From assembly GCA_033032175.1 (NCBI GenBank), contig CM065325.1, positions 5,794,930-5,858,929 on the forward strand: 64,000 bases of DNA. Direction: 5' to 3'. Shown piece after piece: positions 11,381 through 24,200 of this stretch; the first letter of the stretch is position 1; each line of letters starts with the position of its first letter. This DNA is from Saturnia japonica. Lineage: Eukaryota; Arthropoda; Insecta; Lepidoptera; Saturniidae. The notes under the pieces were generated by a model. It worked only from the letters and a program-made list of their open reading frames with translations, was not told the origin of the DNA and did not search any database. The translations under genes were made by a program, and so were the position numbers.

Positions 11381-11388
11381 ATATTTAT

Positions 11389-12639
11389 GTTTATATGTAT
11401 CAATTTTAATGCTAAATTTATTATTTTTATGCTTTTTCAAAACGTTTTTTGCATGTTGGCTTTTACGCTCATTTAGAAATTCACCAGGTTTGGCATATGC
11501 TTAGAATTCAACCATGCTTTTGTTAACAATTTTGTTGCTCTTAAGGGAAATTGAGAATATGGACTTTGGATTTGGTCAGAAACCTTGTGTACAACCTGGC
11601 TTATTACCTTGTCAGCCCTCCTGATACTTTTACCCCACACTTGGCGCCTAAATATCACTTTGTAATAATTTATTCATATATCCAACCGCTTTATAAAATT
11701 AGGAAATATTTTGCAATACCTACTCACAAAATTAACTCAATCAACGTTTGTTTGACGAATTTTTGGTTTAGAATATGAAGATAGTAGGTATTTGTTAAAC
11801 TATTGGTATAATACATTTTACTTCAGTGATAGTTTAAAATATCATTTTGAGGATAATAAGTAGTAGTAGATCCATACAACGAAGACAAAAGCTTTGGGCC
11901 TTTCATTTAAACTTTCAAAGTATTATCTCTAAGTCAATTACATTCTCCTAGTTGATAACTATAAACATAACTCCTAATTAACATGACCAGTCAGACAATA
12001 GTAATTTAGTTGCAACAATACTTGAAAGCGAACGATATATATTTCCGTAAGTAATGCCTCCATAAATATACCATCATAATCATATATCTACCATTATAAA
12101 GAAAACATGAAAACATGTAATTTGAAACAATTTTCTCATAGAATCTACGGTAGGCAAACATGAAATACCAATAAAACCTCCTTAAAGCATCAACCAGATT
12201 GTGGGCATTATTTATTAATCTTACTTGGAATAGAATTGATCTGATTGCTATTAAGTATAAAAGATAATACGGAGAGGTTCAACGAGCGGTCAGCGGCATG
12301 GGTAATAATCTGTAATAACGAGTCTTAGCATTTTTAACTAGTGAATTATTGAGTACCGTGTGGGGAAATTGTTAAATCACGAACATTATATTATGTCAGT
12401 GGGTTATTTCGGTGAAGAATTTAAGAATATTATTTTCTGTAATGTATTTTTACTCTCATCGTTAAAAATGTAAAAAAAATCCGAAGAATAAATTGCGACG
12501 CATTGGTAGCTAAATTTTCGATATGTCATAAAATATTACAGAAATAATCTCCTACTAAACTTACATAGTTTCCGTCTTATACATGTGTTAATTTTTAATT
12601 ATTTCAAATACTAAAACTGTATTTATTTCCCATTGTATT
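11389..12639. other. AT-rich intron-like DNA
   Basis: No gene, splice-bounded ORF or clear repeat recognised. Confidence 0.3.
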
Positions 12640-13060
12640 TTAAATTATTGTACCCGGATCATTTACAGCACCATTCTAATTTTTTGACAGTACTGTACCC
12701 CATGGTAAGTACGATACAACCCAAAAACAAAGGTGAGAGGTCAACATACTTCGCCGATCGTCGCTGTAATGCCGGTGTTCAAATCTCTCGGTAGCTGAAT
12801 ATTCACAGGCTGATCTCGAAACCCAAAGTGAGTCAGTGTGAATGGTATCAACCCAGTCAAGTACAGATACCTACTCTACCGTTCCGCTTGGTTACTGGAT
12901 ATACACCGGCAGATCCTAGAACGCCACATGCCTAAGCAGGTCACTATGGCAGGTGTTACATCTGGTGTACCAGTGTATGCTGATCATGACCAGTTTCATA
13001 TTGGCTGGGTTACTTTGATATCTGGCACCCATTACCGCATAAATATGTATTAACTCAATG
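12640..13060 (-). repeat. Family F degraded repeat, longest copy
   Basis: The complement carries GCATTACAGCGACGATCGGCG and a GCCTGTGAATATTCAGCTACC block that match 16.6 kb (GGCATGACAGCGACGATC) and, in the same orientation, 45.0 kb. The right part (TGATCATGACCAGTTTCATATTGGC) is not seen elsewhere here. Confidence 0.45.
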
Positions 13061-14129
13061 TTTAAAAAAAAATCCAAACCAAGTAAGCAGAATCAATAAT
13101 GCTCTAGGAAATTTTTAATCCTACAAAACTCTCTAATTTGAAAATTTGGCTGTTTTTTTTTGAAGAAACTTAAAAGTTAAGTATTTTCCCGTGTTTTTAA
13201 ATAAGTAAACGTATAATAAATACTAACTTTCATCTTAAACCATTATCGAAACTAAGAATCTAAGTTGTTGTAACAAGAAACCCATATAACGTACAAATAA
13301 TATTTAAATTAACTAACGATGATTTTTTTATCGACGTTAAAATGCTTCATTGAGCATATCAAGGTTCCTTCCTAAAGCAATAAAAATAGATTGCGGCTTC
13401 TGAATTGAATATTAATTTCGTTGTTACATCACAGCTGGGACGGACGGGACGGGAGACCCACCGTAGATTATGAAATCCAGCGAAGCCTCCGCTGCCGCGC
13501 TGTATGGTTGCTGGTGAGTTAACGCTTTTTAGTAACGCCTGGTAATAAATCAACATTCGCGGTTTAATTACTGGACACACTATGACTAATACTTATGTCT
13601 GTTATCAACATCATAAAATCTCTAGTTTGCGGCTCTACACGCGTTTATTACTCAGTAATTATTTTCGTCTCATAATTTTATTTTTACTGTTATTATTGAC
13701 AATTCATATCATATGAGGAATAATGACATAAGTACATCTCGTGTACAAAAGTTCATCAAAACCTCTTAAGTTTTTTTACGATCTCTAAAATAGTAGACCA
13801 ACAATTATTATGGAATGACCCATTGTATTATACTTCACGTGTTTTAAACTTCATTAAAATCAGTTGAGAATGAAAAATTAAAAATACAATATTTTTTTAC
13901 AATTTCTAAATGTTATATTGCCAATTCTTGTAGCAGATAACATTGAGAAATGATATATGATACTCGTGTACAAAATTTTATATAAATCAGTCAAAGCCGT
14001 TTTGAAGTTAGTTAAATTCGGATATAGGTACATTTGTTGGTTATTCACGGCTGGGTGGGCGCCGTTGTTCCAGCATTTTACTAATCAATTGGTATATCAG
14101 GTGCATATTCAGTTTTTATTTACGGAGGC
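13061..14129. other. Intron-like DNA with an exon-like GC-rich patch
   Basis: 13424-13512 is a GC-rich patch bounded on the plus strand by ACATCACAG and GTGAGT (see findings). The remainder is AT-rich with nothing recognised. Confidence 0.3.
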
Positions 14130-14255
14130 AAGCATGACAACGGCGGCTGACGATGGATTGTTGATATCTCGACGGTCACCACTGTTTTTCGATGGTACTG
14201 TGATTTCCATTAGGTATAATTTCGTCACTTGCCTACCATTTAAAAAAACTCACCG
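14130..14255 (+). repeat. Family F fragment, 3' part
   Basis: CGATGGATTGTTGATATCTCG, then GATGGTACTGTGATTTCC, matching 21.3 and 26.8-27.1 kb. Confidence 0.45.
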
Positions 14256-16494
14256 TTAGGCGTAGCAAAAGCTTCTTATAAAGCCAATATGAACAAAAAT
14301 CTGCGTAGAAATGCAAAGAATAAATTGCCTTTAATTTTTTTTATTGTTACAGAAGCATGTAACAAATGTGTAAATTGTGCTCTCCGCATATTATAAACGT
14401 ACTTACTGTACTTTGTTACGCTGTGTTGTTGTCGTCACTTCTAAATATGTGATAAACTGTTGCATACTGCTCATTCTATTGTTATAAGTTCTATAACGGT
14501 TTATGTACACATTGCGCATGTACTTATTTATATACAAATAAACTACGAATGAAATTATTATTGTACAGTAGCTTATAATAATGTATGAAGTAATAACAAT
14601 AACAGCATATCATTACATATTATAAAGGAGTATAAATACTACTATTGAAGCGCCTAGGAATTAAAATAGGAATATCTCTCATTTACTAGTATGTCCTTCT
14701 TTCGAAGTGATACGAGAATAGATTTTGTTATAGCTTTCATGTTTTATTGGGTTCAGTTTAATTATAAGTGTTAATAAGAATTTAAACATTAAAATTAAAT
14801 TCATTATAATTATTGGAGTTTACTCCTTAAGATTCGATTTTCATAAAAGTATTGCCCGTGGTACGTAAATAAGATGGGAGCAACACTTGATAGTGATGCC
14901 AAGACATTTTATTATTATTATTTTATATTTACTGTAAGACAATCTTAATCTTAATAAGTAAACACCAGTGATGCGTCAATGTTGTCACGTAACATTTTTT
15001 GTTCTGCTATACGAATTGTATTTATTATTTTATGACGTATGCTTATGTTAAAAATGTTAAAATTTAAAGCATCTACTCCGTGTCGGTATTATGATAATGA
15101 AAGTAATTTAGCCATAAGAAAAGCACAGTCACCATTGTCCAGGTGAACACCTAAGTAAATCTCAGCTAGATCATTGATCCCTGTTAATCGAGAAGCCGGC
15201 GCCGGTAGTGGGAGGAGGCTAGCTCCGAAACACCTGCCGCCCAAGTACTATGCACAAGTGTTCACTAAACGTATCGATAAGATTTACTATCATTAGAAAA
15301 TCATACAAAATTAGACTGTACTGTAAATGATATAAAGAATAAATTTATACACTGTAAAATATTGTTATTAATGTTTTTTGGTATGGAGATCGGATGTAGG
15401 TACGAGTACAACCAACCTCGCTAGGGCACAAGTCTTGTACAGATTATCATGAAATCACGTCTCGAAGGCTCGTTAACTATAGACATATGAGGTTGTTTCA
15501 TAAAACCTTTTCTCTACATTTTCCTACTTACCTGGTTTGTCTGTTAACCAATACAAGAATAATCTTTCAAATTTCAATGTATACCTTTTTCTTTTCATAC
15601 ATGTACGTATAATTTTTTTATACGTTCATGTGTTTATATTAATTTATTTTAGTCAATGTTTTCCAAATGTACATCATACTGACAATATAAGGATTTTTTA
15701 ATCCTTATTGCTTTATATACTATATGAATTATAGTTAATAAGTTAGACAGCAATAAACTGATAATTCACAATACCAATAAGAATGTTTATTTTTATAAGA
15801 AATTAATAATGAAATTTGTGAATTATATTAAATTTTCGGCTTAATGTAAACATAATATTAACAAAAAACTTTTTTTCATAGGTACTCAAATAACATAGTT
15901 AATAATATTTCTGCCAAACTGTATCGCAGTTTTTTGGCAGACTTTGCAAGAAAATGATATAACATACATAATAATAATAATTGTTACAAATCAAATAATA
16001 AGAATGATATTAAAAAGAACTAATTCTAGATAAAGAATCGATATTTCCCACAGCTGATACCGCTTGTTTGTTAAATTGGCGCCAACATTATAGTTTAGAT
16101 CTCTGAAACACGTCTGTAATTATACTTTGTCCGGAAGGCATTCGATTTCGCAACTCGGATCATAAAACAAATATTAAATCGTGTATGTACTTATAGTTAC
16201 AGTCACAACTTATTCTTTAGCAATCTGACAAAATCTGATAAATAATAATTAAATTAACTTTCTAAAAATAATACTTCTATTGAGTTTTTGTACATTTGTA
16301 AGAAGAGTTATATTTTGTACCGAAATTTTTTTAAAGATTACTTTCCTTGATTACATATTCTTTAACCTACCGTATATCATGTTTATAGTTTTTTCATAAA
16401 AATACAAAGAAAAACCAAACACCCAAACATCCAATCAATGATATTATATCAACAATCATTGTAATCATATAAATGATATAGAAATGAATAAACA
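14256..16494. other. Long non-coding stretch
   Basis: AT-rich throughout, apart from a GC-richer block at about 15125-15260 containing GCCGGCGCCGG, AACACCTG and TGCACAAGTG. No exon boundaries fit an open frame. Low repeat content suggests ordinary intron or regulatory DNA. Confidence 0.35.
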
Positions 16495-16665
16495 GTTAAG
16501 CCCGGTAGTTACTGTATGGTACCCAAGCGGGTTGCGATATACAAGTAGTGATAAACTTATCACAGTGACTTTTAGTTTGTAACGTTTCAGCCAGTTTATA
16601 TCCAATTGCCGAAAAGCTTGCAGGCTGGCATGACAGCGACGATCTTCGAAGAATTACTGACACAG
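16495..16665 (+). repeat. Family F fragment
   Basis: Blocks GTATGGTACCCAAGCGGG, AACGTTTCAGCCAG and GGCTGGCATGACAGCGACG match other family-F copies. Confidence 0.5.
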
Positions 16666-16714
16666 AGATCTAGTTGAAACCGAAATGCGAGAATTGGTTA
16701 TTAATTTATACTAA

Positions 16715-17353
16715 TGTATACTATTATAATAAAGTGGAAAAGTTTTTTCTTTGTTTGTTTAAACACGCGAATCTCTGGAACTACCAGTTGGATTAGAAAA
16801 ATTATTTTTTTTATAAGAGAGCCAGACTCTTGAGGAATAGTATAGGCTACTTAAGATTAGGTTACAACTCTCAAATAGCCTTAAATATTGATTTTTGTTA
16901 CGTAAGTCAGAAGTCGAGGCCCTCCCGATCTGTTTTAACCGCGTGCGCTGGAGTAATCGTTAATAATATGAAAATAAAATGTTCTACAATAATATTGCTT
17001 CTTAGCTTATCCAAAAAAAAGTCAGCGATAGCATATGCCTATCTATTATACATAAGCCACAATACATAAGGTATTCTGTGACAAAGATTTGTTGAAAATT
17101 AAAAAGTGATTTATACGCATTATTTTTAGACTTGGCATATTAATCCTTACAAACAAAAGTTACTTCATCATAAATACAATTTTATGAAGTTAAATTTTGC
17201 TATTTGGACTTGGACATATAGTTTAGGAGATAACGATAAATTAAAATAATTTGTACTTGCGGGAAGAACAATTATGATAGACTACATGGGAGCGTTGGCG
17301 GCGCGGTGTTTGTCGGATAAAATTAACACAGGTGAAACCGTGGGATACTGCTA
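16715..17353 (+). mobile_element. Family C Helitron-like element, copy 1
   Basis: Starts TGTATACTATTATAATAAAG, then GTTTGTTTAAACACGCGAATC and GGAACTACCAGTTGG, and ends GTGAAACCGTGGGATACTGCTAG. About 640 bp. Other copies are at 43435 (plus) and 59419 (minus). Non-coding. Confidence 0.8.
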
Positions 17354-18067
17354 GCTATTATATAAATATCAAATACATTCTAATAGAATTTTGGTATTTT
17401 AAATATTAGATTTCTTTAAATAACGCTCATTGCTGTGATCAGGGTTTTGTTATTTATTTGCGTGTTAATCATACAAACTACATAAGTCAATTTACTATAT
17501 GCAAATACAAGTTTGAAACAAGCCACTTATAATTGCGGATAAACGAAGGTATTTGTTAATAACTGACCAATAAAATATTTAAATTTAAAACCGAGGTGTG
17601 CCTTTTGCTTTAATGTGTCATTAATATTATGAGTCATTCTATGTAAGTTTGTAAGCAGTCGATCAGGGTTTCTACTCGACTGCTTGGTTACATAGTCCGG
17701 TACAAATCTCTCACGCCTGCCTCTGGGTCGATCCGGTGCGCGGCGTCAACGTGTCATTATGAATAATTATTTAGTTTATGATTACAAACAAGAACATATT
17801 GCTTAATATAAGTATGTACTTTACTTTTTGTTATAATACGATTCATTTACATTTAGTTTATTGACTTTAAACCTTGATGTTTTAGTAATAGCACCTATTT
17901 TAAAAATGCTGTGTATTATATCTACTAAAACAAAAATGTTGAACACAACTAACTAAACTAATACAAGTAACATAAATTATAATGTAGGAATAAAGAACCT
18001 AACGATAGAATAGGGAATTTTGTTAATTTGTTTTGATTTTGATAAATATAAGACTATTGTATAATTA
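17354..18067. other. AT-rich DNA with a small GC-rich patch
   Basis: 17705-17755 is GC-rich (GATCCGGTGCGCGGCGTC) and is followed by AT-rich homeodomain-like TCATTATGAATAATTATT. No gene seen. Confidence 0.3.
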
Positions 18068-18585
18068 TCTATACAATTAATAAAATTGAAGTGTCTGTTT
18101 GTAATGTCAAAATAACAGTTTTTTTACTAAATGCATATGAAAGTATTTACGATACCTTTAACAAAAAGCTCATTTTTAAAATTTTTGTCTGTCTGTTTGT
18201 TTCGGGTAATCTCCGAAACGGTGGGACCGATTTTGACGGGACTTTCACCGATAGATAGCTGATAATATAGAGAATAACTTAGACTACTTTTATTTTAGAA
18301 AAATAATTATAATACAGCACAAATAAAAAAAAAACTGGTAATGGTGAATCAATTCGGGCGTTTAAATGGCTTATACTGAGCAAACCATATGAGATATAGC
18401 AAATTAATATACTACATAATTCAAGGCATTAAAAAGCCCTACAAAAAAGTCCGCGAGAGTATACATCTATCTTCTAAGGAACACCCACAATAAGGATTTT
18501 TGTATTTAAAATATCCGGGAGCGGGGGAGCAAGATTCGTGCGGGCATTCTGTAGTCCACGTGAGCGAAGCCACGGGCACAGCTAG
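18068..18585 (+). mobile_element. Family A Helitron-like element, best full-length copy
   Basis: 518 bp from TCTATACAATTAATAAAATT to GAAGCCACGGGCACAGCTAG, flanked by A and T with no target duplication. Contains ATCTCCGAAACGGTGGGACC. TC start, CTAG end and an A/T insertion site are Helitron-type. No Rep/helicase coding. Confidence 0.8.
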
Positions 18586-20145
18586 TTATTATAATATAAT
18601 GTTCAACATAACATTTGAGGCAATCGCAAACACGTCTTTTACTTCTAAGCTAACTATTCATAGCCATTACTAAGGTAACAACTGATATTCATACATAATA
18701 CATATACATATTTATATCTGTTAAACACAAATTTAGAATGTGCTCTTTCAAACGCGCGATCTTTTTGCACAAAACTTTAGGTCACTATAATATTACTAGG
18801 GCTACGAGAACTAACAACAGCTAATATAATTTGAAGGAAGGCTTCTGGCGTGGCTGTTTATAATAAACAAAGTAGCACCGAAGTCGTGTTGATAGCATCA
18901 TCGAATAAACAATCTTTTTACCTTTCACCTTTTGATCACAGAGAGTTGATCTCACTGACACGACTATCGACATATTATACTAGAAAATTTGTCGTCTTAC
19001 TCATTTATCGGTGTTTTCCAGTAACTTCATTGTATAGCCGGTCAGTCTCCTTTCTAGCTTTAGGATGGTAAATACTGTTAGCCACACCCTTACGTAATAG
19101 CAGATGAGTTTCTAGTCAAAGGTTTTTAACAAACATCAAATGAAAAAACTTTTAATACTGGCTGCTTCCATACGATATCAATAAAATCAAATGTAACAAA
19201 AAAAGGTTTGATACGAATGGTACAAATGAAGGCGAAGCAATTTGTCTATAGCGATGTTGTATTGTATGCGTTCTTCGATCGTTCATACCGAGAGCAGCGC
19301 CCCGCGCCGTTCTGTCGGTCGGTCGGTCGTGTCGATCGAAAGTCCAGATAACGATCATAATGACCATACGATCGGATACTCAAAACTCGCTTCTGATATG
19401 CTACTACTAGAAAACATCTACATCTCGGTGTAATTTGAAAATCTTTGATGTTTCAAATTTTAGAATAACTCCGTTTAGATATTTTGTTACCTATCATTCA
19501 ATTAACAAATAATTGTTCCTTATCTGAGAATATTTTCTTTTATTGTTGGATATAATTTATAACTGAGTATCTATCTATTGATGATCACTATGAAGAGTCA
19601 AATTAATACAAAAAGTTTAAGATAAAATTTCGAACGCATCCACTTGTGTCATAAAGTGTTGGTATTGTTTCTAATTCAATTTTATTTTTATTCTTATATT
19701 ACTTGTTACTAGTTCTAAGTAAGTACTAAGTTCTTTTTTATTTTTAAGTCGACCTTCATTACAAAATTCTCCCTGAATTATGTTACTTTTTATAAAGTAT
19801 CAGTTTTAATAAACGCTGACGTGTATGGAGATAGCCGATCGAGACTGACTTATGTGAATAAAATAGAAAGAGTGTTGAAAGAAATTGTTTGGGAATCGTC
19901 GGGGATGTATTTTGTGCCAAATCCTTCGATTTAATAAATCCGAAGGAAATTAAAGAAGTTTTCAGGTACAAAAAAAACGGTACTCTATTTTTTCTAACTA
20001 CTCTAGTGTGATGATGGATAAATAGCAAGATGAAATGTGCAAACAAATCCCAGAAAAAGAAATTATTTTAAATTGAAACAATAGGTAGTTAAGTAGTAAA
20101 ATAGTCAAACTACAATAAACCACAGTTTTCGGTGAAAAACAAAAA
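18586..20145. other. Non-coding stretch
   Basis: Includes a GGTCGGTCGGTCG run (19316-19328) in a moderately GC-rich patch at 19280-19375. Overlapping ORFs there on both strands are short and not protein-like. Otherwise nothing recognised. Confidence 0.3.
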
Positions 20146-20352
20146 CGTCATGATGAAACCATAGCATGGTGGTAGGGCTATTTCTTATATCCGCCAGGCT
20201 AGTATCACCTTCCACTTAAAAACCTTCGCTAAGCAGCTATAGGTATATTCCAGTAGTTGCACTAGAGAGCAAGTCCCTTTCTAGGCTTTTAACGTTTTAC
20301 GTCTTAGGCCACGTTTTTATTTAACATCGGGTGAGATTGTCGTCAAACGCGT
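20146..20352 (+). repeat. SINE family E, copy 3 (5' truncated)
   Basis: Begins at the conserved CATGATGAAACCATAGCATGG and runs to ACATCGGGTGAGATTG. The tRNA-like head is missing. Confidence 0.75.
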
Positions 20353-20729
20353 GCCAAATGTGTAGGTACAGTATAAAACCCGATTTAGTTTAAAAAAATG
20401 TTTCATAAAAAAATTGAATATGTAATAAACACAAAAATATGAAAATTTCGATGCAGGATGCAATGGTGGTTACCAATTATCATTGTGTCGGTATCTCGCG
20501 GGGTGGTCTTGCAATACAGAGAGCTACTTTCCTCTTGTAAACATTACTTCCTCTTTCGAAATTATAAACTAAGCTTAGAAGTTCACACCATTCGAGAATT
20601 TTTATGGAGATGTCATAAGGATTGGTCAAAAAGCAAGGATTGAGAGCTATTTATTTGACAATCAACATTGAAAATATTTCATTCAAAGTAGACTTAAGAG
20701 GGCACTTATGAATGTCAAAACACTAAATC

Positions 20730-21180
20730 ACTAAATCCGGGTAAAATCCCAGTCATCGAGAAGAGCCGACAAGAAACTCGATCGAGTTTATCAATATATT
20801 TATATATATTATAATTGTAATTGTATTTTTTTGTGGATGTACAAAGAGGTAGTCACATTTAGACAGTACCATCATTCCCTTTCAACAGTAATACTTTACA
20901 TGATTCTTAAACTTGTTGTCCAGCCAATCGATAATGCACGTAGGAAGTTTATTGCAAAACCTAACAAAATTACCTAAAAACCTTTATTTGTCTTACTAAG
21001 TCTAAAATATGGTATTACTGTTTTATATTTATTTCTAGTATTGAAATTATACTTGTCGTTTACTATGTTAATGAAGATAAACAAGAAGTTAATTTATCAA
21101 GGCAAATCATATTATTCTCTTTATTGTTGCAAGCCTTTCTTATCAACATTAATTTCGTACAAATCTTTATATAGTAGAAA
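20730..21180 (-). pseudogene. CR1/Jockey-like retrotransposon ORF2 C-terminal remnant
   Basis: Minus-strand frames read NDKYNFNTRNKYKTVIPYF and RLSKTNKGF, then, after a frameshift, FCNKLPTCIIDWLDNKFK and NHVKYYC. NTRNK, FYNKLP and KFK-VK blocks are the usual C-terminal signature of this non-LTR type. Stops and a frameshift show decay. Class is from remembered motifs, not a database match. Confidence 0.65.
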
Positions 21181-21289
21181 AAAAAGTACGCCCTGAAATA
21201 CTTTAGGCACTATATGAACATAAATATCTCTCTCAGTTATATCACTCTAAAGTTAGACATAGTACCAACTATGAAATTAGAAATACTAT

Positions 21290-21405
21290 GTTATAAAGTC
21301 GAGTTAGTCGAGAGGCTTGCAGACGGTGCGCGATGGTCGCCGTTACTGCGATACTGTGATTACCATCAGGTACAGTCACTTCGCTTTACCGGGCTACAAT
21401 AAATA
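21290..21405 (+). repeat. Family F fragment, 3' part
   Basis: GAGAGGCTTGCAGACGG and GTGATTACCATCAGGTACAG match 14.2 and 27.1 kb. Confidence 0.45.
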
Positions 21406-21848
21406 AATAAATAATATAATATACGACATTTAAGCTCGTTGGAAGTTTTTATATACTAAAATTCTTAGAACTTGAAGTTTCACTACATATCGGCGCCTGA
21501 TTAACCAGACTCGAACTCAAGACCTCTTGTTCTACGAACATGTCTCTGAGACGCGTGCGCGTCGTTTGATGTGCGCCGCCAAACGTGCCGCGTTCTTATC
21601 TCGTCTTAGACCGATTTTTGTTCTAACAAGTGACAATAATGGTCTTTGTGGTTGATAAATATTGTGGATTTTTGTGTACTTCCTGAAAATGACGAATACA
21701 AACACTAGATTTTTGGATTTCATTTACAATATACTATTTTAAAATACTTTATACATTCGTAATAATATTACCTAATATTAAGTACTCACGCTAAACCTGA
21801 AAGGGGACCGGCTTTCAAGGAGACACATAGATTTTCAACTGAAGTTGC
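21406..21848. other. Non-coding spacer
   Basis: Short AATAA-rich tract after the family-F fragment. A GC-rich CGCGTGCGCGTCG patch near 21550. No gene recognised. Confidence 0.3.
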
Positions 21849-22006
21849 TAGCTAGTCAGATGAGTATTACAAAATGCTCTACAACCATACTATAGTTTCA
21901 TCACGATGTTTTCCTTCACCTAAAGCTCAGATTTGCTGTAGGATTTCAACCTACGTCAATCGATGCGTTGTCTGAACACACTACCAACACTAATCCATCA
22001 TTGCTT
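21849..22006 (-). repeat. SINE family E, copy 4 (diverged)
   Basis: Reverse of the family-E 5' half: AATCCATCATTGC, GGATTTCAACCTACGTC and ACCATACTATAGTTTCATCA. Confidence 0.7.
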
Positions 22007-22614
22007 CAAAACAACAAATTTCTATAGTAAATCTGTAATTAATTATTTTTATCTATATTTCCTCAGTAAATACCTATTAATAAATGTAAAAGGAAAAGGT
22101 ATTCTTCAAATCAATTTACAACGACATAGGCAAGTAGCATATTTTCCTTGCCGTAGAAACGTACAAAGAATAACTACAAAAACTCAAAAATCCCTAAAAT
22201 TAAAAATTTATTACCACAATATTCGGTCTGAGTGGAAACTGAACTATGACATTTAAAAAACGAAAATAATAAACTGAACCAATGAACTTGATAGATTGCA
22301 GTGACTGTTTTTCTGTGTTAAGTACATACAGATTTTTATATTATTCATATTATATTAAAATTACATAATAATTATAATTACATAAATAAAACGTGGCAGG
22401 CCTAATGTAATAAATGAATTCAAGGTTGATTGACTACGGCAGAGGAACGGGAATCGATTGATACTCCTTGTTTATTGTTAGAAAGGTTTACTTATAGTTT
22501 TACAATAAATTTATTTTACTATACGTACAGTAAAAACTTTTGTTATTGATTTGCATTTTTTATTTGAAATTTACTTAAAATCTTACAAACAGTCTGCGAT
22601 AGATGTTCACCACC
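22007..22614. other. AT-rich spacer
   Basis: Nothing recognised. Confidence 0.3.
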
Positions 22615-22634
22615 TTCTCATTTGTAGTAAAGTG

Positions 22635-22805
22635 TACCGTTGGCGGAGCAGTTCTATTTTGACAGTAACGACAAGATGGCCGCCGGCACCAGGAGCTTGT
22701 TATTTAATTAGAGCTGCATTAATTTCGTAACTGCCGCTTCCGGTGCAGCGAGAGGCGGTGCGGGGGATCGTCTGCGCGACGAACCTAGTTTGGTTAGCTG
22801 TTTAC
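22635..22805. other. GC-rich island, possible regulatory DNA
   Basis: GTTGGCGGAGCAG, CAAGATGGCCGCCGG (YY1/Pho-like ATGGC core), TTTAATTAGAGC and CTTCCGGTGCAG lie within 170 bp. No open reading frame with splice sites. Motif-based, speculative. Confidence 0.25.
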
Positions 22806-23096
22806 ACTACTGTGGTTACATGTATGCATTAAATTTTGTGGTTACTAGCAATGCCAATTTGAGATATTATATTATTTAGTTAGATATTGACGATATTAAA
22901 TAATAACTTCCTCACTTGGTGTTATTTCGAAATAGGAATATTTACGCGTTTTAAATGTAAACATATACTAAATTAATTGGTTCGAACAGTAAATTGATGT
23001 GGAAAGTAGCCTTAACGTTTTGAAGTAAAACTTCTTTGGGTACGGTTACCGCGATTCCACACGTTCGCCCCAATGTTGGCGCCGTATGTACGTATA

Positions 23097-23265
23097 GTCC
23101 GTAACGTAACGTCACGTAACGAAAATTTTAACTTAGTTGGCTCCACACTTTGGTATTTACGATGGCGCCAAGGTACAGATGCTTCATGTGTTAAAACGTA
23201 GCGACTACGAGTGGAGCCAGGGTAAGGTAAAATTTGCATTACGTGACGTTCATAACATTACAGAC
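23097..23265. mobile_element. Palindromic fold-back MITE with TA flanks
   Basis: Arms of about 50 bp: ACGTCACGTAACG, AAAATTTTA and GGCTCCACACT at the left reappear inverted at the right (GTGGAGCC, TAAAATTT, CATTACGTGACGT). Flanked by TA at 23095-23096 and 23266-23267. 169 bp. The centre holds GATGGCGCCAAGG. No coding. Confidence 0.75.
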
Positions 23266-23267
23266 TA

Positions 23268-24200
23268 GGGGTGATACGTAATGGTCTAAAATATATGGTG
23301 TCTACAGTGTTCAAATTCATATACAAAGAAGTTTCACTTAACCGCGTGTAAAGGTTATAATATGCATTTTTTTTATCTATTTATAAGAAGCAGTTAACCT
23401 GTTAAGTATAACTTGGTGTACCGAAAACTACAAATCATAGTATTAACAGCTTGATTCGTTGCAAATTTCTTAACTTGAGGTCTTTGTGGACCTCGGGACT
23501 GGAACAAACTCTAAACTATCTGTTCAATACTCGAAAATCTATGGTACCAAACCATATATAATAAATAATAACCAAGAGAACTCAATAATTGTTTTGTTGC
23601 TTCATAAATTGCAATTTCCACTTGTTTAATAATATTTTACAATAACGACCGGTATTCGGTTATGGTCACTTCTTATTTTGAACAAGACGCCTGTGTATAG
23701 TATAATTAATAAAATTATGCAAGTAGCAAATCAAAGCATCATAACAAAGTAAATTCTAATTTTAGTTCGGACTGATAATCGTCCTTTCATAAAACTTGTA
23801 GATGTTTCGTTCTAGGTCATCAATGAATACCCACATCACTCACTGACATAGCAAGGTCAAAATAGTGAGGCAACTCGCCTCGCGTCCCTTTCCGCTCCAA
23901 AAACTGCGACGGTGATGCAAACCTCTTCGTGCCGTCTTCGTTTACTTTATATATGTACCTACCTATATCGTCATGTTTAGTTAACGTATTTAAAAAGAAT
24001 AAAAATCAAAGCACATGTTTTTATACTTTTGAAAAGACTAAGGAAACTTTATATATTGAATAAAATGTAATAGTTAATTAAATATTTTTTAAAAGAAATT
24101 TTGAAAATTAGTATGTGTTTAAGAAAGTTGTATACTATTAGTGTCACTATTTTTCATTATTCTATAGGGACAAAAAAATCATAAGCCATAAAATATGACA
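23268..24200. other. AT-rich spacer
   Basis: Only a modest GC-richer block at 23860-23945 stands out. No gene seen. Confidence 0.3.

Noticed and set aside
13957..14259. 100-residue plus-strand ORF
   Set aside because: Its second half is family F repeat sequence; no protein features.
19152..19433. Overlapping ORFs on both strands with TDRTD/GRSVV repeats
   Set aside because: They arise from the GGTCGGTCGGTCG simple repeat.
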